Source of the DNA: Methylopila sp. Yamaguchi
GTDB taxonomy: Bacteria > Pseudomonadota > Alphaproteobacteria > Rhizobiales > Methylopilaceae
DNA: 64,000 nucleotides
NCBI RefSeq assembly: GCF_002897035.1
Contig: NZ_BAUX01000009.1
Span: 124,001-188,000 of the forward strand
Direction: 5' to 3'
Shown here piece after piece: positions 46,359-56,301 of the stretch; positions within the stretch are counted from its first letter, which is position 1, and every line of letters begins with the position of its first letter. The position numbers were made by a program, and so were the translations under genes. The notes beneath the pieces were generated by a model. The model saw only the letters and a list, made by a program, of their open reading frames with translations, did not search any database and was not told the DNA's origin.

Positions 46359-48329
46359 ATGGCGGACAAACCCTGGCTGATCCGGACCTACGCGGGCCAT
46401 TCCACGCCCGCAGAGTCCAATCGGCTCTACAAGTCCAACCTCGCCAAGGGCCAGACCGGCCTCTCCGTCGCCTTCGACCTGCCGACCCAGACCGGCTACG
46501 ACCCCGACCACATCCTCTCGCGCGGCGAGGTCGGCAAGGTCGGCGTTCCGGTCTCCCATCTCGGCGACATGCGGGCGCTGTTCGACGGCATCCCGCTCGC
46601 CCAGATGAACACCTCGATGACGATCAACGCGACGGCGGCCTGGCTGCTCGCGCTCTACGTCGCGCAGGCCGAGGAGCAGGGCGCCGACCGCGCCGCCCTG
46701 AACGGCACGACGCAGAACGACATCATCAAGGAGTACCTGTCGCGCGGGACCTACGTGTTTCCGCCGGCGCCCTCGCTTCGGCTGATCCGCGACGTCATCA
46801 CCTTCACCACGGCGGCGATGCCGAAGTGGAACCCGATGAACGTCTGCTCCTACCACCTGCAGGAAGCCGGCGCGACGCCGGTGCAGGAGCTCGCCTACGC
46901 GCTCGCGACCGGGATCGCGGTGCTCGACGAGGTCAAGGCGACCAACCCGAGCGAGGAGGTGTTCGCCCAGACCGTGCAGCGCATCTCGTTCTTCGTGAAC
47001 GCCGGGATGAAGTTCATCACCGAGATCGCGAAGATGCGCGCCTTCGTCGACCTGTGGGACGAGATCACCCGCGACCGCTACGGCGTCACCGACGCCAAGA
47101 GCCGCCGCTTCCGCTACGGCGTGCAGGTCAACTCGCTCGGTCTGACCGAGCCGCAACCCGAGAACAACGTCTACCGCATCCTGATCCAGACGCTGGCCGT
47201 CACGCTGTCGAAGGACGCCCGCGCCCGCGCCGTCCAGTTACCGGCTTGGAACGAGGCGCTGGGCCTGCCGCGGCCGTGGGACCAGCAGTGGTCGCTGCGC
47301 GCCCAGCAGATCCTGGCCTATGAGACCGACATCCTCGAATACGCCGACATTTTCAACGGCTCCGAGGTGATGAACGCCAAGGTCGAGGCCCTGAAGGACG
47401 AAGCCCGCGCCGAGCTTGCGCGCATCGACGAGATGGGCGGGGCGATCGCCGCCGTGCAGTCGGGCTACATGAAGGGCCGGCTGGTGGAGTCGAACGCCCG
47501 TCGCCTCGCGGCGATCGAGAGCGGCGAGCAGGTGGTCGTCGGCGTGAACCGCTGGAAGGAGACGGAGCCTTCGCCGCTGTCGACCGGCGCCGGCTCGATC
47601 CAGGTGGTGCCCGAAAGCGTCGGCCAGGAGGCGATCGAGCGCCTCGAGGCCTGGCGCGCGCAGCGCGACGCCAAGGCCGTCGAGGCGGCGCTCGCCGAGG
47701 TCGCCGCCGCCGCGAAGGAGGACCGCAACATCATGGAGCCGTCGATCGCCGCCGCGAAAGCGGGCGTCACCACCGGCGAGTGGGGCCAGACCCTGCGCGA
47801 CATCTTCGGCGAGTTCCGGGCTCCGACGGGCGTCGGCCGCGCCGTGCGCGCGGATGCCGGCGGCGCCGAGATCGAAGAGGTGCGCGCCCAGGTCGAGGCC
47901 GCCTCGGGCCGCCTGGGCCGCCGGCTGAAGCTGCTCGTGGGCAAGCCCGGCCTCGATGGGCACTCGAATGGGGCGGAGCAGATCGCCGTCCGCGCCCGCG
48001 ACTGCGGCTTCGAGGTCGTCTACGAGGGCATCCGACTGACGCCGTCCGAAATCGTCAACGCCGCGCTCGAAGAGGGCGTCCACGTGGTCGGGCTGTCGAT
48101 CCTCTCCGGCTCCCACGTGCCCCTGGTGCGCGACGTGATCGAGCGCATGCGGAAGGTGGGCCTCGACGACGTGCCGCTGATCGTCGGCGGCATCATTCCG
48201 CCCGAGGACGAGCTTCAGCTCAAGGCGATGGGCGTGGCCGAGGTCTACACCCCGAAGAACTTCGACCTCACCAAGATCATGGCCGACATCGTCCGCATCG
48301 CCGAAATCGCCCATAAGGAAGCGGCGTAA
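46359..48329 (+). CDS. ecm: ethylmalonyl-CoA mutase
   Basis: This 656-residue adenosylcobalamin mutase converts (2R)-ethylmalonyl-CoA to methylsuccinyl-CoA. The substrate barrel has GLSVAFDLPTQTGYDPDH, NTSMTINATAAWLLALYVA and NGTTQNDIIKEYLSRGTYVF. The B12 domain has KPGLDGHSNGAEQIAVRA, with Asp533-x-His535-xx-Gly538, and SILSGSHVPL. Absence of the N-terminal dimer extension and closeness to ccr favour Ecm (MeaA) over methylmalonyl-CoA mutase. It has its own promoter region. Confidence 0.93.
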   Translation: MADKPWLIRTYAGHSTPAESNRLYKSNLAKGQTGLSVAFDLPTQTGYDPDHILSRGEVGKVGVPVSHLGDMRALFDGIPLAQMNTSMTINATAAWLLALYVAQAEEQGADRAALNGTTQNDIIKEYLSRGTYVFPPAPSLRLIRDVITFTTAAMPKWNPMNVCSYHLQEAGATPVQELAYALATGIAVLDEVKATNPSEEVFAQTVQRISFFVNAGMKFITEIAKMRAFVDLWDEITRDRYGVTDAKSRRFRYGVQVNSLGLTEPQPENNVYRILIQTLAVTLSKDARARAVQLPAWNEALGLPRPWDQQWSLRAQQILAYETDILEYADIFNGSEVMNAKVEALKDEARAELARIDEMGGAIAAVQSGYMKGRLVESNARRLAAIESGEQVVVGVNRWKETEPSPLSTGAGSIQVVPESVGQEAIERLEAWRAQRDAKAVEAALAEVAAAAKEDRNIMEPSIAAAKAGVTTGEWGQTLRDIFGEFRAPTGVGRAVRADAGGAEIEEVRAQVEAASGRLGRRLKLLVGKPGLDGHSNGAEQIAVRARDCGFEVVYEGIRLTPSEIVNAALEEGVHVVGLSILSGSHVPLVRDVIERMRKVGLDDVPLIVGGIIPPEDELQLKAMGVAEVYTPKNFDLTKIMADIVRIAEIAHKEAA

Positions 48330-48346
48330 GCGAACTGAACCCGCCC

Positions 48347-48450
48347 GCGTGCTTCGAGACGCCTCGACTTCGTCGAGGCTCCTCAGCATGAGGTGCGCGC
48401 CGCAGACCTCCTCATGCTGAGGAGGGCCGAAGGCCCGTCTCGAAGCACGC
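48347..48450. repeat. nested palindrome with four inner hairpins
   Basis: A 15-bp perfect inverted repeat (GCGTGCTTCGAGACG at 48347-48361, partner at 48436-48450) encloses four small hairpins in a row: CCTCGAC/GTCGAGG, CCTCA/TGAGG, CCTCCTCA/TGAGGAGG and GGGCC/GGCCC. It fills the space after ecm. The layout fits a dispersed intergenic repeat of Rhizobiales, and as RNA it would fold into a cloverleaf-like shape. Confidence 0.85.
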
Positions 48451-48477
48451 TCAGAGCGTCAAGACCTTTACCTCAAC

Positions 48478-48861
48478 TCACTCGGGGAGCGGTCGCGGCT
48501 TGCGGTCCTCGTCGATCGCCACGAAGGTGAAGGTCGCCTCCGTCACGCGGCGCATCTCGTCCTCGTCGCGTTTGCGGCGCCAGGCTTCGATGCGAATGCG
48601 GATCGACGTCCGGCCGCGCTTCACCACCGTCCCGTAGAAGCTGACCTCGTCGCCCACGAGCACCGGGCTGAGGAAGGTCATCTGGTCGACGGCGATCGTC
48701 GCGCATCGTCCGCGCGCGATGCGGGCGGCGACGTTGCCGGCGGCGAGGTCCATCTGCGCCATCAGCCAGCCTCCGAAGATGTCGCCGGCGGGGTTGGTGT
48801 CCGCCGGCATGGCGATCGTGCGGATGACGGGATCCGTATTCGGCAATCTCTCGGAGTCCAT
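48478..48861 (-). CDS. YciA-type acyl-CoA thioesterase
   Basis: This 127-residue hotdog-fold enzyme hydrolyses acyl-CoA thioesters. It has IRTIAMPADTNPAGDIFGGW (catalytic Asp region), AQMDLAAGNVAARIA and DQMTFLSPVLVGDEVSFYG, the YciA/BACH signature. The ATG at 48861 gives the expected length. It is the last gene of the leftward tim44-mltA-smr run, 67 bases after smr, so co-transcription is possible but not certain. Confidence 0.9.
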   Translation of the reverse strand: MDSERLPNTDPVIRTIAMPADTNPAGDIFGGWLMAQMDLAAGNVAARIARGRCATIAVDQMTFLSPVLVGDEVSFYGTVVKRGRTSIRIRIEAWRRKRDEDEMRRVTEATFTFVAIDEDRKPRPLPE

Positions 48862-48928
48862 CGCCGCCCCGCTGGTCGTATGAGACTTTCGTCGAATTAC
48901 AGCATCACAGCCGGCACGACGACAAGTT

Positions 48929-49525
48929 TCAGCGCCAGACGCCGCCGCGCCGGATGCGCACATAGAGCGCGCCCGAGCCGCCATGATGGATCTGCGCAGT
49001 CTCGAAGCCCACCACCAGCCCGCGCGCGGCGGGCGAGGACAGCCAGATCGGCACGGACCGACGTAGCACCCCGCGCTCGGGCCCGAACAGGTCGCCTTCG
49101 GCCGGGCCCGGCCGACCTTTTCCGGTGATAACAAGAACGACCTTAAAGCCCGAGGCCTGGGCGGCTGCGAGGAACGCGCCCAGCCGTCGGTGGGCCTCCT
49201 CCTGCCGGAGGCCGTGAAGATCGATGCGGGCGTCGACCGCGACGACCCCCCGCGAGATCCGCCGACGCAGCTTCGGCTCGAGCGGCGCCAGCGGCGGCGG
49301 GGCCGGGATCTGGGGCTTGGGAAGGGGAGCCGGCGGCGGCGCCTTCGCGCGCTTCGGCATCTTGCCCGGCGGCGGCGGCGGTCCCGGAGGCGGCGGCTCG
49401 ACGGGCGGAGGCGCGGCCTGGGGCTCCTCCGGCTTGCGGGGGCCGAGCGGCGTCACGCTTTCGACGACCTTGCTCCAGAGTTCGCGTTCCGTCGATGAGA
49501 GCGTTCGTTTGCGGCGACCGGTCAC
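48929..49525 (-). CDS. Smr-domain protein
   Basis: This 198-residue protein has an N-terminal TLSSTERELWSKVVESVTPL, a Pro-rich linker (about 35-80), and a C-terminal Smr domain: ARIDLHGLRQEEAHRRLGAF (LDLHG motif) and VVLVITGKGRPG with SVPIWLSSPAARGLVVGFE. Smr domains are nucleases or RNA/DNA-binding modules; this short form is common in Alphaproteobacteria. The ATG overlaps the mltA stop by 4 bases. Confidence 0.92.
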   Translation of the reverse strand: MTGRRKRTLSSTERELWSKVVESVTPLGPRKPEEPQAAPPPVEPPPPGPPPPPGKMPKRAKAPPPAPLPKPQIPAPPPLAPLEPKLRRRISRGVVAVDARIDLHGLRQEEAHRRLGAFLAAAQASGFKVVLVITGKGRPGPAEGDLFGPERGVLRRSVPIWLSSPAARGLVVGFETAQIHHGGSGALYVRIRRGGVWR

Positions 49526-50697
49526 GGCCGCGATCCTGCTTCCCGTAGCGCGGCGGCGTCGGCCTTCGGCAGCAGCACCACGAAGTCCGTCTGCTCGCGC
49601 ATGCCGCCCGCGACCTTCCCGGCTTCGTCTCCTGAGCCGGCGAAATAATCGCCGCGCGCTTGTCCCAGAATGGCGGAGCCGGTGTCCTGCGCTATGACGA
49701 GACGCTTGAGCGCGGCGCCGCCCACCGTGCTCGGCAACCGCCCCTCGATCCAGACGGGCAGGCCGTAGGACCAGCGCGTCCGGTCCACCGCAAGGCTTCG
49801 CCCAGCCTTGAGCGGGACGGCCTGCGCCCCCCGTGGACCGTCATCGGGCGTCAGGCTCTCGTCGATGCGGAAGAAGATGTAGGACGCGTTCTCGCGCATG
49901 ATCGCACGTCCCTCCGCAGGACGCGCGCCGAGCCAGGCCCGCAGGGCCTGCATCGAGGCGACGTCCTTCGCCATCTCGCCGCGCTGGACCAGCAGGCGCC
50001 CGATCGGCGTGAACGGACGCCCGTTGCGGCCATCATAGGCGATGCGGACGATCCGTCCGTCGGCCAGGCGGACGCGGGTCGAGCCTTGCACGTGCACGAA
50101 GAAGGCGTCGATCCGCGTCAGCCAGACCAGCGGCTTCGCCCGCGCGCCCAGCGCGCCGTCCTCGATCTCGGCGCGCGTCGGGTAGGGCGCGTGGCCCTCG
50201 GCTGTCTTGCGCGCCGCCGTCAGCGCGTCCGGCACGCCCTCGGGGCGCGCCGCCCCGTCCGCGAGGTCGACCAGGTCGTCGGGGCGCGCGAGCAGCGGCG
50301 TGTCGTAGATCGCGTCGGGCGCCGCCCGGCCATCGACCTCGGGCTCGTAATAGCCGGTAAGGATCCCGCGCCCCGCCCGCATCGGCGTGAAGCGCTCCTC
50401 GAAGAAGCGGCGGGCGGCCGCGTCGTCCTCGACAGGCGCGTCGAGCGCCGCGCGGCAGGTGGCCTGCAACGCCTGCGACGGCGGCAGCGCCGGGCGCAAC
50501 GGCGGCAGACGATCGATGATCGCGCGGCACGAGAGAAGAAAGGCGTCGAACGCGGCGAGGTGGTCGTCGGCGGCCCAGCCGTCCAGCGCGGCGTAGGCGA
50601 CAGGCGTGAGGGGCGCGTCGGCGGCCCGGCCCGCGCCAGAAAGAAGGGTCGCTCCGAGAAGGCCTGCGGCGAGCGCCGCCGCGGCGCGCGCAGCCAT
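49522..50697 (-). CDS. mltA: membrane-bound lytic murein transglycosylase A
   Basis: This 391-residue enzyme cleaves glycan strands with 1,6-anhydro product. A signal peptide (ARAAAALAAGLLGATLLSGA) is followed by FEERFTPMRAGRGILTGYYE, the MltA substrate domain, and by a 3D domain with VIAQDTGSAILGQARGDYFA bearing the catalytic Asp. No clear lipobox cysteine is seen. It follows the Tim44-like gene by 18 bases and overlaps smr by 4. Confidence 0.94.
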   Translation of the reverse strand: MAARAAAALAAGLLGATLLSGAGRAADAPLTPVAYAALDGWAADDHLAAFDAFLLSCRAIIDRLPPLRPALPPSQALQATCRAALDAPVEDDAAARRFFEERFTPMRAGRGILTGYYEPEVDGRAAPDAIYDTPLLARPDDLVDLADGAARPEGVPDALTAARKTAEGHAPYPTRAEIEDGALGARAKPLVWLTRIDAFFVHVQGSTRVRLADGRIVRIAYDGRNGRPFTPIGRLLVQRGEMAKDVASMQALRAWLGARPAEGRAIMRENASYIFFRIDESLTPDDGPRGAQAVPLKAGRSLAVDRTRWSYGLPVWIEGRLPSTVGGAALKRLVIAQDTGSAILGQARGDYFAGSGDEAGKVAGGMREQTDFVVLLPKADAAALREAGSRP

Positions 50698-50715
50698 CGT
50701 CAGGGTCCTTCGGCG

Positions 50716-51441
50716 TCAGACCGCTTCGGTCGAGATCAGGCGCCAGTTCGGGTCGCGGGCGTTAAGCTCGCGCGCGAAGGTCCAGACGTCGACGAGGTCC
50801 GCGATCTCGGTCGGGCTGCCGTCGATCACGACGCCGTTCTTGTCGCGGGTGGCGGTGATGATCTGCGAGACGAAGCGCACCGTCAGCTGCGCGGACTTGC
50901 CCACGATCTCGACCTCCGTGATCTCGGCTTTTTCAATCGCGACGAACCGCGACTCCACCGTCTCGCCCCGGCTTTCGCGTTCGGCGATCGCAGCGCTGAA
51001 GCCTTCGAACACCTCTTTCGCGAGGAGGGGCTTCAGCGTCTTGCGGTCGCCGGCGGCGAAGGCGCCGACGATCATCTCATAGGCCGCGCGGGCGCCGCCG
51101 ATGAAGCCGCGGGCGTCGAAGCCGTTCTCGGCCGCGGCGATCTCGTCGAGGCCGAGCGCGACCGGCGTGCCGGGCGCGGCGATCCCTTTCCAGCGCTCGC
51201 CGGCAGGTTCGTCGTCCAGCGGGCCGTGATCCGGGCGCGCGCCGTCGGAGGCGCGCGTCGGCAGGGGAACGACTTTGTCGTTCGCTGGCGTCGGCTCCGG
51301 CCCGGCGGGCGGCGTACGGAACGCGTCGTTCGGACGCCGCTCGTTGCCCGTGCGCGTGCCCAGCACCGACCGCAGCCGGATGAAGATGAACACGGCCAGC
51401 ACGAGGATGATGATCGTGTAGATGTCGAAGCCGTCGCTCAT
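50716..51441 (-). CDS. Tim44-domain protein
   Basis: This 241-residue protein begins MSDGFDIYTIIILVLAVFIF, a single N-terminal membrane anchor. A polar linker follows, then the Tim44/TimA domain: FIGGARAAYEMIVGAFAAGD, LKPLLAKEVFEGFSAAIAER and LVDVWTFARELNARDPNWRL. In Alphaproteobacteria this relative of mitochondrial Tim44 is membrane-bound and of uncertain role. Divergent FxsA and nearby SecB are usual companions. The ATG at 51441 gives the usual N-terminus. Confidence 0.92.
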   Translation of the reverse strand: MSDGFDIYTIIILVLAVFIFIRLRSVLGTRTGNERRPNDAFRTPPAGPEPTPANDKVVPLPTRASDGARPDHGPLDDEPAGERWKGIAAPGTPVALGLDEIAAAENGFDARGFIGGARAAYEMIVGAFAAGDRKTLKPLLAKEVFEGFSAAIAERESRGETVESRFVAIEKAEITEVEIVGKSAQLTVRFVSQIITATRDKNGVVIDGSPTEIADLVDVWTFARELNARDPNWRLISTEAV

Positions 51442-51688
51442 CGGGTCTCGCAATCGTGTGGCCGGAGCGCGCCCCACGCCGCACAGGGCCGCGCACGCTC
51501 CGATGTATATGTGCCGTTCGGCCCCGTCGATCCAGTCGCGGCGCCGTTACCCGTCGTCGCGGGCCGGCTCCCGGCGTCGTGACCGGCGGGGCCATGCGCC
51601 GTACCCCTTGCGGAACTTGGCGGAACGGCGTGTCGTTCCCACATGAGGCGCGCCGGCTTCTCGGCGCAAGGACCTTCACGGACACGTC

Positions 51689-52141
51689 ATGCCACGGCTG
51701 CTCACTCTCTTCCTGGCCCTGCCGATCCTCGAGATCGTCGCCTTCGCGCTCGTCGCGGCGGCCATCGGCGTCGGCAAGGCCATCTTGCTGCAGGTGGCGA
51801 TCTCGGCCATCGGCATCGCCATGCTCGGCTCGCTGGTGTCCGAGGCCAAGACGGAGGCGCGCCGCCGCGGCGGGCTGGTGTCCTTCGCGATGGACGGCTC
51901 CAAGGGCCTGCGTGGCCTCGCGGGTCTTCTGTTCGCGATCCCGGGCTTCATCACCGACGTGATCGGCGTTCTGGCGCTCGTGCCGGAGGTTCGGACGCGC
52001 ATCCGGCGCTTTCTCGGCTGGGCCGAGGTCGCCCCGGCGACGGTCCGCCCCCAGACCGCGCGTCCGGCCCGGAAGGAGATGCTCGACCTCGATCAGGCCG
52101 AGTGGCGCGAGGTCGAGCCGGCGCGCCGTCCCGAGCGCTGA
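51689..52141 (+). CDS. fxsA: FxsA family membrane protein
   Basis: This 150-residue protein has the FxsA pattern: LFLALPILEIVAFALVAAAI, GVGKAILLQVAISAIGIAML, and LAGLLFAIPGFITDVIGVLALVP. E. coli FxsA overexpression relieves F-plasmid exclusion of phage T7; the native role is unknown. A basic tail of about 40 residues follows the membrane part. It leads to secB after 129 bases. Confidence 0.9.
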   Translation: MPRLLTLFLALPILEIVAFALVAAAIGVGKAILLQVAISAIGIAMLGSLVSEAKTEARRRGGLVSFAMDGSKGLRGLAGLLFAIPGFITDVIGVLALVPEVRTRIRRFLGWAEVAPATVRPQTARPARKEMLDLDQAEWREVEPARRPER

Positions 52142-52270
52142 CGGTCCTCGCCTGAGCTTCGCCAAGGTCGGCTTGCGGGCGCGCGCGGCGGCGTGGTAAC
52201 CCGCGGGCCGCCGATCGCGGCTTCGTCGCGCGCGCGGCCGATCCGTCCTCCGACGCCGAAAGTCGATAAA

Positions 52271-52750
52271 ATGGCAAACACCCACGGCGCTTCCGAGTCC
52301 GCCGCGCCCGCGATCAACGTCCTCGCCCAGTACGCGAAGGACCTCTCGTTCGAAAACCCCAACGCGCCGCGCTCGCTCGCCCCGCGCCAGACCTCGCCGA
52401 ACATCGAGATCAAGGTCAACGTCAACGCCCGCAAGGTCGGCGAGACGGACTTCGAGGTCGAGCTGGCGATCGAGGGCCAGGCCAAGGACGGCGACTCGCT
52501 GCTGTTCCGCGTCGACCTGTCCTACGGCGGCGTGTTCCGCGTCGTGAACATTCCGGAAGAGCAGCTCCACCCGGTCGTCATGATCGAGTGCCCGCGCCTG
52601 CTGTTCCCCTTCGCGCGCCAGATCGTCGCCGAAGCGGTGCGCAACGGCGGCTTCCCGCCGCTGATGATCGACCCCGTCGATTTCGCGGCGCTCTACCGCG
52701 CCCGCGCCGAAGAGGCGCTCGCCCAGCAGGCGACCGGCGCGCCGAACTAA
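52271..52750 (+). CDS. secB: protein-export chaperone SecB
   Basis: This 159-residue tetrameric chaperone keeps preproteins unfolded for SecA. It has [38 protein letters not shown], and [20 protein letters not shown] then [21 protein letters not shown] with [16 protein letters not shown]. The start at 52271 matches family length; the frame is open 26 codons further upstream. Confidence 0.95.
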   Translation: MANTHGASESAAPAINVLAQYAKDLSFENPNAPRSLAPRQTSPNIEIKVNVNARKVGETDFEVELAIEGQAKDGDSLLFRVDLSYGGVFRVVNIPEEQLHPVVMIECPRLLFPFARQIVAEAVRNGGFPPLMIDPVDFAALYRARAEEALAQQATGAPN

Positions 52751-53038
52751 GGCCTGTTCGCCGAGGTTCGTGCCCCGGCGCCGAGCGGGGGGACGGACCT
52801 CAGTCGACGACCGGAGGGCGCGACGGCCGCCGCGCCCGATAGCGGATAAAGCGGCCTCATCGCGTCCCGCTCATGGCCGGGAAAACCACGGTCCGTGTCC
52901 ACGCGGCCGTTCGGGGGACGTCGCTCTCCCACCAAGCCTCTGCTTCGGTTGACCCTTGTCGGCGTTCGGGCGAATGTCCGCGCGCTTCGGCGCCGCGCGC
53001 CGCATCCCCTTTGACCTGAAGTCTGGCGTACCCATCCG
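52751..53038. other. secB-leuS intergenic region
   Basis: This 288-base gap is GC-rich and holds no convincing gene, RNA or repeat. CTTTGACCTG just upstream of leuS is the only slightly AT-richer spot. Confidence 0.45.
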
Positions 53039-55663
53039 ATGACGACCGAGCGCTACAACGCGCGAGAGGCCGAGCCCCGCTGGCAGAAGAGCTGGAACGA
53101 GCGCAAGCTGTTCGAGACCGACGCCGGGGATGCGCGCCCCAACTACTACGTGCTGGAGATGTTCCCCTATCCGTCGGGGCGCATCCACATGGGCCATGTG
53201 CGCAACTACGCGATGGGCGACGTCGTCGCGCGCTACAAGCGCGCCAAGGGTTTCGCGGTGATGCACCCGATGGGCTGGGACGCCTTCGGCCTGCCCGCCG
53301 AGAACGCCGCCATCGAGAAGAAGGTCCATCCCAAGGCCTGGACCTACGACAACATCGCCACCATGCGCGACCAGCTGAAGGCGATCGGCCTCTCGCTGGA
53401 CTGGAGCCGCGAGATCGCGACCTGCGATCCCGAATACTACGCGCAGCAGCAGAAGCTGTTCCGGGACTTCCTGAAGGCCGGCCTCGCCTACCGCCGCCAG
53501 TCCAAGGTGAACTGGGACCCGGTGGACAACACCGTGCTCGCCAACGAGCAGGTGATCGACGGCCGCGGCTGGCGCTCGGGCGCGCTGGTGGAGCAGCGCG
53601 AGCTGACCCAGTGGTTCCTGAAGATCACCGACTTCTCCGAGGACCTGCTGTCGGCGCTCGACGGGCTGACGCGCTGGCCGGAGAAGGTCCGGACCATGCA
53701 GAAGAACTGGATCGGCCGCTCGGAAGGGCTGCTGGTGCGCTGGCCGCTCGCGGACGCGCCCGGCGCCAACGCGCCGGCCGGCGAGGTCGAGGTCTACACG
53801 ACGCGGCCCGACACGCTGTTCGGCGCGAGCTTCCTAGCGCTCTCGGCGGACCACCCCATCGCCAAGGCAATGGCCGAGGGAAACCCGGCGCTGTCCGCCT
53901 TCCTCGACGACTGCCGCCGCGCGGGCACCAGCGTCGCGGCGCTCGAGACCGCCGAGAAGAAGGGCTTCGACACGGGCCTCAAGGCGAAGCACCCGTTCGA
54001 CCCATCGTGGGAGCTGCCGGTTTACGTCGCGAACTTCGTGCTGATGGACTACGGCACGGGCGCGATCTTCGGCTGCCCGGCGCACGACCAGCGGGACCTC
54101 GACTTCGCGCGCGCCTACGGACTGCCGGTGACGCCGGTCGTCGCGCCGGAAGGCGCGGACCCTGCCTCGGTCACGATCGACGACGTCGCCTATGACGGCG
54201 ACGGCGTGATGATCAATTCCCGCTTCCTCGACGGCCTGCGCCCGGCCGACGCGTTTCAGGAGGTCGCGCGGCGGCTGGAGACGGAAGAGCTGGACGGCCG
54301 TCCGGTCGCCGCCCGCAAGGTCAATTGGCGTCTGCGCGACTGGGGGATCTCCCGCCAGCGCTACTGGGGCTGCCCGATTCCGGTGATCCATTGCGAGGCC
54401 TGCGGCGTCGTGCCGGTGCCGGACGACCAGCTGCCGGTGCGCCTGCCCGACGACGTGACCTTCGACCAGCCGGGCAACCCGCTGGACCGGCACGACGCCT
54501 GGCGCAACGTGGCCTGCCCGCAGTGCGACGGTCCGGCGCGGCGCGAGACCGACACCATGGACACCTTCGTGGACTCGTCCTGGTACTACGCCCGCTTCAC
54601 GTCCCCCCGCGCCGCCTCGCCTACTGTGAAGGCGACGGCCGACCGCTGGCTGCCGGTCGACCAGTACATCGGCGGCGTGGAGCACGCGATCCTGCACCTG
54701 CTGTACTCGCGGTTCTTCACCCGCGCGATGAAGGCCACGGGTCATGTGGGCCTCGACGAGCCCTTCGCAGGCCTGTTCACGCAAGGCATGGTGGTCCACG
54801 AGACCTACAAGGACGCGGCCGGCCAATGGGTCGCGCCGGCCGACATCCGGATCGCGGAGGAAGGCGGCGCACGCCGCGCCACCCGGCTCGACGACGGCGC
54901 TCCGATCGAAATCGGATCGATCGAGAAGATGTCGAAGTCGAAGAAGAACGTCGTCGACCCCAACGACATCCTCGGAACCTACGGCGCGGACACCGCCCGC
55001 TGGTTCATGCTGTCCGACAGCCCCCCCGAGCGCGACGTGATCTGGACCGAGTCCGGGGTCGAGGGCGCGAGCCGCTTCGTGCAGCGCGTGTGGCGGCTGG
55101 TGAACGACGCGGCCGTAAAGGGCGCGCCGGCCGGCGCCGCTGCGCCGGCGAGCGTCGGCCCGGCCGCGGAAAGCCTGCGCCGCGCAGCCCACGGCGCCCT
55201 GGCCCGGGTCGAGGACGACATCGAGCGCCTGCGCTTCAACCGCTGCGTCGCGGCCTCCTACGAGCTCGCCAACGCGCTGGGACAAGCGCTGCAGGCGGAG
55301 TCGGCGCCTGCGGACGACATGGCCTTCGCGCTGCGCGAGGCGGCCGAAATCCTTGTGCAGATCGTCGCGCCCTTCATGCCGCATCTCGCTGAGGAGTCGT
55401 GGTCGGCGCTCGGACATGCCACTCTCGTCGCCGAGACGCCCTGGCCGAAGGCGGACCCTGCGCTGCTCGCCTCCGACGTCGTGACCCTGCCGGTGCAGGT
55501 GAACGGCAAGAAGCGGGACGAGATCACGGTCGCCCGCGACGCCGACGCCAAGGCAATCGAAGCGCTCGTGCGCGAGTTGGACGTCGTTCAGAAGGCGATT
55601 GGCGACAAGCCGATCCGGAAGATCATCGTCGTGCCGCAGAGGATCGTGAATGTCGTCGTCTGA
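53039..55663 (+). CDS. leuS: leucyl-tRNA synthetase
   Basis: This 874-residue class I synthetase charges tRNA-Leu. HMGH (residues 50-53) in [20 protein letters not shown] and KMSKS in [20 protein letters not shown] form the ATP site. The CP1 editing domain (about 225-420) includes [16 protein letters not shown] and [20 protein letters not shown] zinc-type knuckle ([16 protein letters not shown]) precedes the catalytic end. It overlaps lptE by 14 bases; a tRNA-Leu(CAA) gene is elsewhere in the window. Confidence 0.97.
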   Translation: MTTERYNAREAEPRWQKSWNERKLFETDAGDARPNYYVLEMFPYPSGRIHMGHVRNYAMGDVVARYKRAKGFAVMHPMGWDAFGLPAENAAIEKKVHPKAWTYDNIATMRDQLKAIGLSLDWSREIATCDPEYYAQQQKLFRDFLKAGLAYRRQSKVNWDPVDNTVLANEQVIDGRGWRSGALVEQRELTQWFLKITDFSEDLLSALDGLTRWPEKVRTMQKNWIGRSEGLLVRWPLADAPGANAPAGEVEVYTTRPDTLFGASFLALSADHPIAKAMAEGNPALSAFLDDCRRAGTSVAALETAEKKGFDTGLKAKHPFDPSWELPVYVANFVLMDYGTGAIFGCPAHDQRDLDFARAYGLPVTPVVAPEGADPASVTIDDVAYDGDGVMINSRFLDGLRPADAFQEVARRLETEELDGRPVAARKVNWRLRDWGISRQRYWGCPIPVIHCEACGVVPVPDDQLPVRLPDDVTFDQPGNPLDRHDAWRNVACPQCDGPARRETDTMDTFVDSSWYYARFTSPRAASPTVKATADRWLPVDQYIGGVEHAILHLLYSRFFTRAMKATGHVGLDEPFAGLFTQGMVVHETYKDAAGQWVAPADIRIAEEGGARRATRLDDGAPIEIGSIEKMSKSKKNVVDPNDILGTYGADTARWFMLSDSPPERDVIWTESGVEGASRFVQRVWRLVNDAAVKGAPAGAAAPASVGPAAESLRRAAHGALARVEDDIERLRFNRCVAASYELANALGQALQAESAPADDMAFALREAAEILVQIVAPFMPHLAEESWSALGHATLVAETPWPKADPALLASDVVTLPVQVNGKKRDEITVARDADAKAIEALVRELDVVQKAIGDKPIRKIIVVPQRIVNVVV

Positions 55664-56213
55664 CATCGAGTTCCGGCCCGCGCGCCGCGCCGTCATCCGC
55701 GTCGGCCTTGCGGCGGGCCTGTCGCTGACGCTGGCGGGCTGCTTCCGCCCGCTCTACAGCGAGCAGAGCTATGCGACCGGGCCCTCCGCCAAGGGCGAGG
55801 CCCCGGTGCTCACGAACCTGCGCCGCATCGACGTGCGCCCGATCGAGGGCCGCATCGGCAACACGCTCCGCAACGAGCTCATCTTCCAGCTGCGCGGCGG
55901 CGAGGCCGCGGAGGCGACCGCCTACCGGCTCGACATCTCGATCGCGAACCGGGCGCAGTCCCCAATCGTGGACCCGTTCACCGGCCAGCCCGAGACCCGC
56001 ACGGTCTCGCTGAGCGTCGACTACGCGCTGAAGCCTGCGGGCCAGATCGATCCGGTGATCTCGGGCCAGGAGTTCGCCTCGGCGTCCTACTCCTACACGC
56101 TGCAGCGCTTCGCCGACATCCGCGCCGAGCGCGACGCCCAGAACCGGGCTGCCGTTCAGATCGCGGGCAAGCTGCGCAATCGCCTGCAGGGCTATTTCGC
56201 GACGGGGCGGTAG
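55650..56213 (+). CDS. lptE: LPS-assembly lipoprotein LptE
   Basis: This 187-residue outer-membrane lipoprotein should plug the LptD barrel for LPS export. The lipobox is LTLAGC with Cys31, followed by FRPLYSEQS, a typical LptE opening. [20 protein letters not shown] and [20 protein letters not shown] are conserved. The start overlaps the leuS end by 14 bases. Unlike most proteobacteria, holA is not the next gene; a palindrome and the convergent pyrE follow. Confidence 0.92.
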   Translation: MSSSDIEFRPARRAVIRVGLAAGLSLTLAGCFRPLYSEQSYATGPSAKGEAPVLTNLRRIDVRPIEGRIGNTLRNELIFQLRGGEAAEATAYRLDISIANRAQSPIVDPFTGQPETRTVSLSVDYALKPAGQIDPVISGQEFASASYSYTLQRFADIRAERDAQNRAAVQIAGKLRNRLQGYFATGR

Positions 56214-56240
56214 ACTCCGCAGCGACTCGCCTCAGAAGCG

Positions 56241-56276
56241 CTCCGTCATGCCCCGGCTTGTCCGGGGATGACGGAG
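56241..56276. repeat. palindromic repeat between lptE and pyrE
   Basis: CTCCGTCATGCCCCGG (56241-56256) pairs with CCGGGGATGACGGAG (56262-56276) over 15 bp with one bulged G and loop CTTGT. It shares the CCGG-CTTG-CCGG core with the repeats at 27.8 and 34.6 kb. Between convergent genes it could serve as a bidirectional terminator. Confidence 0.8.
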
Positions 56277-56301
56277 GACGTCGACAGACGCGCGCTCGGG
56301 G

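Noticed and set aside
53834-55696. Reverse frame of 620 codons opposite leuS
   Set aside because: Shadow of leuS; HMGH, KMSKS and the editing domain are all on the forward strand.
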